Shown here piece by piece: positions 28,301 to 34,558 of a stretch of 64,000 nucleotides of DNA. This DNA comes from JAUILA01 sp964563925 (lineage in GTDB: Bacteria; Bacteroidota; Bacteroidia; Cytophagales; Cyclobacteriaceae): NCBI GenBank assembly GCA_964563925.1, contig CAZLZD010000001.1:145490-209489 (forward strand), given 5' to 3'. Position numbers and translations under genes: made by a program. Under the pieces are notes generated by a model. That model did no database searches and had not been told where the DNA came from. It worked only from the letters and a program-made list of their open reading frames with translations. Numbering within the stretch: the stretch's first letter is position 1; every line of letters begins with the position of its first letter.

Positions 28301-28539
28301 AGAAAATCATGGGTGGCCCCGACAGGGACTTCCACTTCAATCAGCTGGTCTGAAGCCGAAAGGACATTTCCCCGGACCGCTCCAAAAGTCACATATGCAC
28401 CCGATTCAAAATTCCGGCCGGTGATACTTACCGTTTCGCCGGGATACGCCTCAGGCGGGTCCACAATCTGAACCTGTGGGGCCTGGGCCAAAGCCGCCAG
28501 TGCCGCTATACTCAGAAGCCACGCGCCTATTACTTTCAT
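25381..28539 (-). CDS. Secreted surface protein: IPT/TIG, FG-GAP, Ig-like, PKD, T9SS type B sorting domain
   Basis: 1052 residues from the ATG at 28539, which gives a clean signal peptide (MKVIGAWLLSIAALAALAQA); an upstream ATG at 28587 overlaps the PorP-SPOR gene by 14 bases and may aid coupling. In order: an IPT/TIG domain (about 25-100), about seven FG-GAP/VCBS repeats (DLDGDSKPD, DLNGDGKPE, DLNLDGRPE, DLNQDKRPD, DFNNDRRPD, DLDGDGMED, DVNMDGKPD), Ig-like domains, a PKD domain with WFWDFGDGN (about 775), two more Ig-like parts and the type B sorting domain (NFFSPDKDDMINP, VKIFDQTGN, VPDGAYYYII). Exported by T9SS to the cell surface. Its stop overlaps the next cargo reading frame. Confidence 0.92.
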   Translation of the reverse strand: MKVIGAWLLSIAALAALAQAPQVQIVDPPEAYPGETVSITGRNFESGAYVTFGAVRGNVLSASDQLIEVEVPVGATHDFLTVTNPGTGLTGFSRLKFLPSFGGVPGLQASDFSTQTDLQVSSGLFDFCLCDLDGDSKPDVVSTSSSGNTVDILRNNSTPAALSFVRTSLNIGASTLNATCGDLNGDGKPEVVFSEGNDGSRVFVLINNSVPGSLSLGILSFTITGSSTKRIKIQDLNLDGRPELIITDQRQPRVHILRNTSTGAVSFNTTPLTLNVPGATTTAGLEVIDLNQDKRPDILVTQFLTDNGGYFIATNSSSSGSFNFAEFRPYSATGALFNIVASDFNNDRRPDFAGTLFTNGVVSGFGNTTSTQGGVPSFSGAVFFGVGQRPWGIGSGDLDGDGMEDIGVAKTGADLQVALLHATGGGGTFDPISIPVSFINLNIRLADVNMDGKPDVVFTSVDDVANGIPASKISVLLNQKCYQPEIMPAGPFALCAGNTVRLTVQKVPSATYTWQLDGATVQSGTDNFIDAGNNGDYTVIINEANGCSETSNAVTVNVTSATSLSPAVISANSPVCYGQTLNLESNDIGATTYEWTGPAGYFQTGRQVSVTNFAAENAGRYYLNVYAGTCLIETTSIVVESNPVPEFSVISASGTTSFCQGETAQLSISPDEAGYTYQWFDQNGAISGATSNTLSVTQNGSYYVQATNTLGSCPPVDTEALQINFVSPPSAQFDLPATACANAEVAFTDQSVTSGTASWFWDFGDGNTSTEVSPTHIYTSTGTFQVTLTVNYGDATCQDQIVKSIDITSGLTVEFSNTNTVLCEGQSLTLALTQSFDTYAWSTGETTPTIVVDESGTYTVRVTEAGGCEGINGIDVTVNGIPNVNVTANPQLTAPGDPVQLTATGLMDYSWTPAEFLSDPSIANPVATVQESTLFRVEGTTDTGCTASGEVLVTVSGDLIGNYLFPRNFFSPDKDDMINPVWIIEGIEEYPQCGVKIFDQTGNIIYESTSYQNNWDGTTGSGQEVPDGAYYYIIECEGTGAVKSGTVTLLRN

Positions 28540-28573
28540 ATGGATTAATCTCCCGCTCCTCATGGTTGGTAAC

Positions 28574-29887
28574 CTATTCAAGTTCAATGGTTAAAATTCT
28601 CACACTTCGATATTTTACAGCCCGGTAAACCGCCTCCTTCTGCTCGTTGGCCTCCTTGATTTTGAATGTCTCAAACGTGTAGACGTAGTACTGCTTGTCC
28701 TGCTTATTATAAAAGATGCTGGTATAGATTTCCTTTTCCTCCAGGCGCCGCACGAGGTCATCGGCCGAATTAAAGTCCTTGAATGACTTCACCACCACGT
28801 AGTATTTCTTTTTGCTGTTTATTTTACCGGTCTCAGAATCTTTCCCTTTGTCGATATCCTGACTTGAGAACCGGGCACTCCGCTGATCAGGTTTTTCAAT
28901 GGTCTTGATCACCGGATCCACCCTGCCGGTTTCCTTCTCCGTTCCAAACCGCAGTGAAAGATTAACCTCATGGGTCCCGTTCACATAACCGGAAACCTGG
29001 GAAGAGGCAGGTTCATAGGCATACCCAAAAGAAAGGTTGCCTATATTAAACCCGACCATTCCGGTCATTCCGTAATTAAGGCGATAACCTCCGCCTATAT
29101 ACATGTGCTGGCCCAGGTCTAATTTGAGCATAGCCTCAATACGTTCATCCACAATCTGGGAATACCGGTAGACCATGTAGAATTGCAGGGGAGCATATGT
29201 TCCTTCGAGATTTACCCGCTGCAGGCGTCCTTTTACCCGCTTGGTCACGAGCTTCTTGCCGGCAAACCGTTTTTTGTAGTATCCCATGAACATCACCTCA
29301 TCAAAAGGGGAGAAGGTTGTGTTCTGGAAGTTTTCATTGAAATTGAACCGGGTCTGAAACAGCTTGGGCAGGGAAATGCCAAGATTCAGACCGCTTCCCG
29401 ACTTAAGCAGCAGACCGGCATTACCGGCCGGCTGCATATTGTTGTTGAGGTAATTAGCCAGTACCGGATCGTCCGGATCGTCGATCTCATTCATGTTAAT
29501 GCCGTTGGTGGTGATCCCGGCCGACAATCCGAAATGGAGTGTACTTTCCTTGGTCAGAAAAACCCTGTAGCCATACGTAAAGAGGACATCCTGGGTGGTT
29601 AACAACCCACGGCTGAACGAGCGGACCGAAACCCCGAGACGTGTCGACTTATAATCGAACGGCAGCTGGAAAGTAAGCGTGGAGACTACCGGGGCACCGT
29701 CAATCCCCCGCCATTGCTGCCTGTGATTGAATTGAAGCGACATGAAGTTGTCAGAGGCTACCTCGGCAGGATTGAAAAGATAGGGATTCACCACGAAATG
29801 GTTGTACACCGGGATTTGCTGCGCAATCCCCGTTATGCTGAAAAGTAACAGCAAGGTGGTTACAATCGTCCGTAAAAAATAATCCAT
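28574..29887 (-). CDS. PorP/SprF outer-membrane protein with C-terminal SPOR domain
   Basis: 437 residues, about 120 longer than the other PorP here. Signal peptide about 1-22, PorP/SprF start (QIPVYNHFVVNPYLFNPAEV), beta barrel to about residue 320, a charged linker (KGKDSETGKINSKKK), then a C-terminal domain of about 75 residues (YYVVVKSFKDFNSADDLVRR, later YYVYTFETF) that fits SPOR. SPOR domains bind peptidoglycan stripped of stem peptides, so this barrel may be tied to the cell wall. First gene of the operon; it probably serves the type B cargoes encoded after it. The fusion is unusual for PorP. Confidence 0.88.
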   Translation of the reverse strand: MDYFLRTIVTTLLLLFSITGIAQQIPVYNHFVVNPYLFNPAEVASDNFMSLQFNHRQQWRGIDGAPVVSTLTFQLPFDYKSTRLGVSVRSFSRGLLTTQDVLFTYGYRVFLTKESTLHFGLSAGITTNGINMNEIDDPDDPVLANYLNNNMQPAGNAGLLLKSGSGLNLGISLPKLFQTRFNFNENFQNTTFSPFDEVMFMGYYKKRFAGKKLVTKRVKGRLQRVNLEGTYAPLQFYMVYRYSQIVDERIEAMLKLDLGQHMYIGGGYRLNYGMTGMVGFNIGNLSFGYAYEPASSQVSGYVNGTHEVNLSLRFGTEKETGRVDPVIKTIEKPDQRSARFSSQDIDKGKDSETGKINSKKKYYVVVKSFKDFNSADDLVRRLEEKEIYTSIFYNKQDKQYYVYTFETFKIKEANEQKEAVYRAVKYRSVRILTIELE

Positions 29888-30043
29888 AGTGGATGTCCCG
29901 ATTCAGATTAAAAAATGCTATTATGCAGATAATCAATGGGTCCAATATAGCAACGACACTACATATAAAGGCGAATATGTAACAAAATCGCTGCTTATTA
30001 GTAAATCCATATTTTTCGGGCGAAACCTAAAATTTTTTAATCT

Positions 30044-30874
30044 ATGTGCTTTCGAAAGACATTTTTATTCATTTTATGTACACTCTTCCTGGCGGCCGCA
30101 ATGCCGGGGATGATCCATGCCCAGATCCACGTGGGTCCTAAGGCAGGTGTGCAGTTTGGCTGGACCACCTTCGATGACGAAGGAGATGACGCAGATGACC
30201 TGGCCGACCGGGACTTCCTGAAGTCCTCGCCGGCACTAGGCGTACATGCCGGCATAACGGCAATATTTCAGGTTAAAGAGCGCTTTTTTCTTGATGCAGA
30301 GCTGCTGTATACCGTGCGCCAGCAGGTGATCAAGGGCCGGCTTGATCCTGAACTGAAGAATACCATGTTTAGCCACATGATAGAGCTGCCGCTTACCTTC
30401 AGGATGAATTTTGATGCCAGACTCTGGAATCTCAACTACCAGTACTTTCTTGGGGCCGGACCCAATGTAAGTTATTGGCTTTTTAGTACCGGAAAGTTAA
30501 ATTCAAGTGAGTTACAGGAAATTGACATGCCTCCTGTGAAATACCGCACTTCCTTCAAAGCTTACGAGGAGGGTGCTTCCAGCGATCGACTGTACATCGA
30601 AGATCCCAATCGTATACAGCTGGGAATCAATATAGTAGCAGGATTTATGACGAAGCCTGCCCAGGGGAATGCATTTAAATTTGATGTGAGGTTTGATTAC
30701 GGCCATTCGTATTTCGGGACCTCCGACTATGGAATTTACCCGGATGTCATTGAGTACGCCGAACCATTGACGGCACGCTATTCGGCATTGAAACTGGGGC
30801 TGACCTATATATTCGACACCAAGGTTTCTGAGCGCAAAAAAGGAAAGAGTACTATCAAAAACCGGAAGAACTAG
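30044..30874 (+). CDS. Outer-membrane beta-barrel protein (PorT-like/OMP_b-brl_2)
   Basis: 276 residues. The signal peptide is about 1-27 (ending MIHAQ). The mature part starts with IHVGPKAGVQFGW, typical of small 8-10-strand Bacteroidota barrels, and has alternating amphipathic strands such as FFLDAELLYTVRQQ. An acidic loop (DDEGDDADDLADRD) is predicted on the outside. It ends in a basic tail (KVSERKKGKSTIKNRKN). Divergent from the T9SS operon across 156 bases, and convergent with the TrpF-like gene; stops interlock in CTAG. The role is not known; a structural barrel or T9SS accessory is possible. Confidence 0.75.
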   Translation: MCFRKTFLFILCTLFLAAAMPGMIHAQIHVGPKAGVQFGWTTFDDEGDDADDLADRDFLKSSPALGVHAGITAIFQVKERFFLDAELLYTVRQQVIKGRLDPELKNTMFSHMIELPLTFRMNFDARLWNLNYQYFLGAGPNVSYWLFSTGKLNSSELQEIDMPPVKYRTSFKAYEEGASSDRLYIEDPNRIQLGINIVAGFMTKPAQGNAFKFDVRFDYGHSYFGTSDYGIYPDVIEYAEPLTARYSALKLGLTYIFDTKVSERKKGKSTIKNRKN

Positions 30875-31461
30875 TTGTCTGTTTCCAGGATTTCCAGAAT
30901 ATCAGCCAGTTCGTCGTAATCTTTGTAGCCCGGACGTATCTCTTCGGATCCGCGCATGGCAATACCTTCTATTTCAAGCTCGTCAAGCAGGGCTTCCACA
31001 TTTTCCGGTGAAAAACCAGTGGCCAGTAAAATTTTGTACCTCTTGCTCATTTTCCGGATTAGTTCCTTCTCCTGCGAGGTAAGTTCCTCCTTATCGCCAC
31101 GTACAACCACATAAGCCAGCGGAAGCTGAGCCGGAAGCGCTTTAAGCCCATCCATCGTTACTTCCAGGATCAGTTTAGAAACAGAGGTAAGCTCATCGAT
31201 CCAGTCTGTATTATTTATCTGGACAAAATCGACCTCACAGCGGGACAGGACTTCCAGGATGACGTTGGGGGAGGAGGTATCAAACTCGGCGACATACCTG
31301 ACGCCGGACAACCATCCCCGTATTTCATTAAATGTCTCGGGCTCCGTTCCTCCATTTTGATCAAACCGGAAACCCAGAAGGTCTACTTCCATTCCGGCAC
31401 AATAGCGTGCGTCGGATAAATTACTTACATTCCCAACTTTTACAAAGGTTTTAAGGGCCAT
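30871..31461 (-). CDS. TrpF-fold (phosphoribosylanthranilate isomerase-like) protein lacking catalytic residues
   Basis: 196 residues from the ATG at 31461. It aligns along its length with TrpF: VKVGNVSNLSDARYCAGMEV for the VKICGITNLEDA start, DFVQINN for the AVQLHG strand, TGFSPENVEALLDE for SGGLNPENV, and RGSEEIRPGYKDYDE for SSGVEAFPGKKD. The catalytic Cys of KICG is replaced (Gly10-Asn11), the His of QLHG is lost and the acid Asp of the LLDT strand is absent, so isomerase activity is unlikely. No other trp gene is near. Likely a (beta/alpha)8 protein with a new role. The longer reading from 31521 is not needed. Confidence 0.8.
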   Translation of the reverse strand: MALKTFVKVGNVSNLSDARYCAGMEVDLLGFRFDQNGGTEPETFNEIRGWLSGVRYVAEFDTSSPNVILEVLSRCEVDFVQINNTDWIDELTSVSKLILEVTMDGLKALPAQLPLAYVVVRGDKEELTSQEKELIRKMSKRYKILLATGFSPENVEALLDELEIEGIAMRGSEEIRPGYKDYDELADILEILETDN

Positions 31462-31606
31462 AAACGAAGGTATTTTTAGTATCTTTATGCCTGTTTGACC
31501 GGGCAAAACTACGGCTTTCATCCGTTTATGCCACTATTAAATTGTTCTAATGAGCTTGAGACAGGTCGTGTCATCATTAAGAGATAAAGGAGTGCGATCC
31601 GCAGCA

Positions 31607-32296
31607 ATGCGCGTGTTCCTGATTTTCGGCGTTTCAGGGTTTCTGGTTCTTTCAGGCTGCAACGAATCGGAAGATCCCGACTTTTCAGCGGTGGGTTATA
31701 ACTATTTCCCACTGAATACGGGTTCCTATATTGATTATTCTGTTTCCGAGACCAGGTATTTTCCCGACGGGAGTGTCAGCAACCAGTCCTACCAGCTGCG
31801 CGTCCAGGTGGCTGATTCCTTTCCCAATGAAGGAGGGTCATTCACCTATGTGCTGTACAGATACCGCCGTCCAGGCGAGGCCGATCCGTGGCAATTCCAC
31901 TCCACCTGGTCATCCCGGAGAGAAAATGTCCGCGGGATAACCGTTGAGGGAAATATTCCTTTCCTTTCGCTTTCCTTTCCGGTACGCAACGGGTTGCGCT
32001 GGGACGGCAACATCCTGAATGCGAGTCCGCCGGATACCTACCAGATTGACAGTCTGGGAGATTTGTATACGATTGACGGAGTACTCACGGAGAACAGTCT
32101 GACCGTTGTGCAGGAAGACCTGCTAGACTTTGTGATCGGACAGGAAGACCGCCGTTATGAAATATATATGGAGGGGATCGGACTCGTGGAAAAGGGAATC
32201 CGTCAGCTGGAATTCTGTACGGCCACAGGCTGTGGCAATGAAATTGAAAGCGGACTTGTGTACCTTCAGAAAGCGACGGGATATGGAACGGATTAG
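31607..32296 (+). CDS. Predicted surface lipoprotein
   Basis: 229 residues from the ATG at 31607, which gives a lipoprotein signal (MRVFLIFGVSGFLVLSGC, lipid on Cys18); AAAGGAG lies 14 bases before it. An upstream ATG at 31550 would bury the signal. The residues after the Cys (NESEDPD) are acidic, like known Bacteroidota signals for export to the outer face. The mature part is beta-rich (GSYIDYSVSETRYF) with no motif I know. It overlaps the subtilase gene by 14 bases, so the pair is co-translated and may work together. Confidence 0.8.
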   Translation: MRVFLIFGVSGFLVLSGCNESEDPDFSAVGYNYFPLNTGSYIDYSVSETRYFPDGSVSNQSYQLRVQVADSFPNEGGSFTYVLYRYRRPGEADPWQFHSTWSSRRENVRGITVEGNIPFLSLSFPVRNGLRWDGNILNASPPDTYQIDSLGDLYTIDGVLTENSLTVVQEDLLDFVIGQEDRRYEIYMEGIGLVEKGIRQLEFCTATGCGNEIESGLVYLQKATGYGTD

Positions 32297-33866
32297 CCTT
32301 TTACTTCTTTTGATGACCCTGGCAGTGCTTCCGGCCTTCAGCCAGGAAAACCGGTACGTAGTCTATTTTGACGATAAAGCAAACACACCCTTTTCGCTCG
32401 AAAATCCTGATCAGTTTCTTTCTCCCCGGTCTGTGCTTCGCCGTGATCGTCAGCAAATCTCCGTCACCACACAGGACCTGCCGGTAGACCCGGAGTATAT
32501 TCAACAGGTTAGAAGCGTGACCGGACAGACTTACTATCCGAGCAAGTGGCTCAATGCGGTACTGGTGCAATGTACACCTGAAGAGGCGGCATTGGCTGAG
32601 TCATTACCCATAGTCACGGGAATTGAGCTGGTTGCCTATGGTACCAGGCTTCCTGAGGGCGGACGCATACAACGTAAATTTGAATCTGCGGAAGGTGTGA
32701 TGGCGCCGGAGAATGAATTTCAGCTGAATCTGCACGGTATAAACGATTTGCATAATGCCGGCTTCCGCGGGGAGGATATGATGGTGGCCGTTATGGATGG
32801 AGGATTTGGAGGGGCTGATACGATCACCGGGCTGCGACATATTTACGAGGAAGGAAGGGTGCTTATCTCGGAGAATATGGTGACGCGAAGTACCGAACAA
32901 TTCACACTCGCCCACGGCACGAATGTGCTGTCGATCCTCGCCGGTTGGTTGCCCGACCGATACCAGGGGATTGTCCCGCAGGCCACCTACTTGCTCTTTG
33001 GCACGGAGGATCCTTTTACCGAACAGCGCATCGAGGAATATAACTGGATCGTCGCCGCGGAAAAGGCAGATAGTGCAGGTGTGGATGTGATAAATACCTC
33101 CCTGGGTTACAGTGACTTTGATTTTGAAGAAATGAATTACACCTATGAGGATATGAATGGCAGCACCGCCATGATTACCCGGGGAGCCAACTGGGCTTCC
33201 AGTAAGGGGATCCTGGTGGTTGTAAGTGCCGGAAATTCCGGAAGCAGTTCCTGGAAATATATTACTGCTCCCGCCGATGCGGTGGATATACTTTCCGTGG
33301 GTGCAGCCACCGTCTCGCTGACTCCGGCTTCATTCAGTTCATTCGGACCTTCGTTTGACGGCAGGATCAAGCCGGAAGTAGCCTCGCTGGGCTCGCAGAC
33401 CGTGCTGCTCAGCTCATCCGGGAACATTACAGCTTCGAACGGAACCTCATTCTCCGCTCCGGTGATCACAGGATTTGCGACCGCACTCTGGCAACGTGAG
33501 CGAAGCCGTACGGTGACGGATCTTATTTCCTACATTATCAGTATAAGTACTTTGTCCGATAGTCCTGATAGTCAGTTGGGTTATGGATTTCCAAGCGTTG
33601 CAGAAGAGGTTACATCATCCGAGGAGGAGGAGCAAGTACTTATTGCCTATCCCAATCCTCTTGCGGCTGGTCAGCAGCTCAGGATCAGGGTAGGAGTACC
33701 TGTCACCGGGAGCCGGCTGTACACATCTGACGGCCGTGAAATACCGGTGCGTTACCGCGAGGAGGGTGGCGAATTCGTGCTGGAGAACCGACTGGATGAG
33801 GGCTTATATTTATTGACGATCCGCACCGCTGTGCGTACCTATCATACAAAAATTATTAGTAACTAA
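32283..33866 (+). CDS. S8 family serine protease (subtilase) with T9SS type A-like C-terminal tail
   Basis: 527 residues from the ATG at 32283 with a signal peptide (about 1-21, ending AFSQ). A prodomain-like part (about 24-120) precedes the catalytic domain: Asp172 (VAVMDGGF), His211 (LAHGTNVLSILAG), oxyanion Asn318 (SAGNSG) and Ser389 (GTSFSAP), a complete triad. The last 75 residues (YPNPLAAGQQLRI, then GLYLLTIRT) look like a short T9SS type A sorting domain, so it is probably exported through the outer membrane and then cleaved or attached. It overlaps the upstream lipoprotein gene. Confidence 0.93.
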   Translation: MERISLLLLLMTLAVLPAFSQENRYVVYFDDKANTPFSLENPDQFLSPRSVLRRDRQQISVTTQDLPVDPEYIQQVRSVTGQTYYPSKWLNAVLVQCTPEEAALAESLPIVTGIELVAYGTRLPEGGRIQRKFESAEGVMAPENEFQLNLHGINDLHNAGFRGEDMMVAVMDGGFGGADTITGLRHIYEEGRVLISENMVTRSTEQFTLAHGTNVLSILAGWLPDRYQGIVPQATYLLFGTEDPFTEQRIEEYNWIVAAEKADSAGVDVINTSLGYSDFDFEEMNYTYEDMNGSTAMITRGANWASSKGILVVVSAGNSGSSSWKYITAPADAVDILSVGAATVSLTPASFSSFGPSFDGRIKPEVASLGSQTVLLSSSGNITASNGTSFSAPVITGFATALWQRERSRTVTDLISYIISISTLSDSPDSQLGYGFPSVAEEVTSSEEEEQVLIAYPNPLAAGQQLRIRVGVPVTGSRLYTSDGREIPVRYREEGGEFVLENRLDEGLYLLTIRTAVRTYHTKIISN

Positions 33867-33881
33867 TATTTTCTATATTTG
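33853..33881 (+). promoter_or_regulatory. Possible leaderless promoter of rpe
   Basis: TATATTTG (33874-33881) fits TAnnTTTG exactly, with TTA at 33853-33855 in place of TTG at 18 bases. The G is 4 bases before the ATG at 33886, so a transcript from here would have no leader. It sits in the 19-base gap after the subtilase stop plus the end of that gene. Confidence 0.4.
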
Positions 33882-33885
33882 ATCC

Positions 33886-34539
33886 ATGAGAATTCCCCTG
33901 ATTGCTCCTTCCGTGCTGGCTTCGGATTTCGCAAATCTTCAAAAGGAAGTGGAAATGCTGAACAGCAGCGACGCAGACTGGATTCATATTGATATAATGG
34001 ACGGGGTTTTCGTTCCAAACATCTCATTTGGCATACCTGTCACCGAAGCGATACGAAGGCATGCCCACAAACCGCTGGATGTTCACCTGATGATTGAAAA
34101 GCCGGAGAATTATGTGGAGGATTTTTTTGAAGCGGGGGCGGCCCAGATTACCGTTCATTATGAAGCCTGTCCCCATTTACACCGAAATATACAGCAGATC
34201 AAATCACTCGACTGCAAAGCGGGTGTTGCCCTGAACCCGCATACGCCTGTTTCGGTTCTGGAGGACATTATCAAGGATATCGACCTGGTGCTGATCATGT
34301 CTGTAAATCCGGGCTTTGGTGGGCAGAAGTTCATTCAGAATACCTATAAAAAAGTAGAACAGGCGCGTGAGCTCATCGCTGATTCGGGTTCGGGTGCCCT
34401 GATCGAAGTGGACGGCGGGGTAAGCCTGGATAACAACAGGCAGCTGATGGAGAGTGGTGCGGACGTACTCGTGGCGGGAAGTTTCGTGTTTAAATCGGAC
34501 GATCCTGCGGGCACTATTCTATCGCTCAAGCGCGTTTAA
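33886..34539 (+). CDS. rpe: Ribulose-phosphate 3-epimerase
   Basis: 217 residues, full length. It interconverts D-ribulose 5-phosphate and D-xylulose 5-phosphate in the pentose phosphate pathway. Motifs: APSVLASDF at the start, HIDIMDGVFVPN (metal ligands His and the catalytic Asp), HLMIEKPE, NPGFGGQ phosphate loop and EVDGGV with the second catalytic Asp. Cytoplasmic TIM barrel. It lies 19 bases after the subtilase gene and 19 bases before the TonB receptor gene, but function does not link it to them; it may have its own promoter. Confidence 0.97.
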   Translation: MRIPLIAPSVLASDFANLQKEVEMLNSSDADWIHIDIMDGVFVPNISFGIPVTEAIRRHAHKPLDVHLMIEKPENYVEDFFEAGAAQITVHYEACPHLHRNIQQIKSLDCKAGVALNPHTPVSVLEDIIKDIDLVLIMSVNPGFGGQKFIQNTYKKVEQARELIADSGSGALIEVDGGVSLDNNRQLMESGADVLVAGSFVFKSDDPAGTILSLKRV

Positions 34540-34558
34540 CGTCAGGAAAACGGACGGC

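Noticed and set aside
27668..28471. 267-codon plus-strand reading frame opposite the 1052-residue cargo
   Set aside because: Lies antisense to a clear FG-GAP coding region, is Arg/Ser-rich without a plausible fold, and has no start signal.
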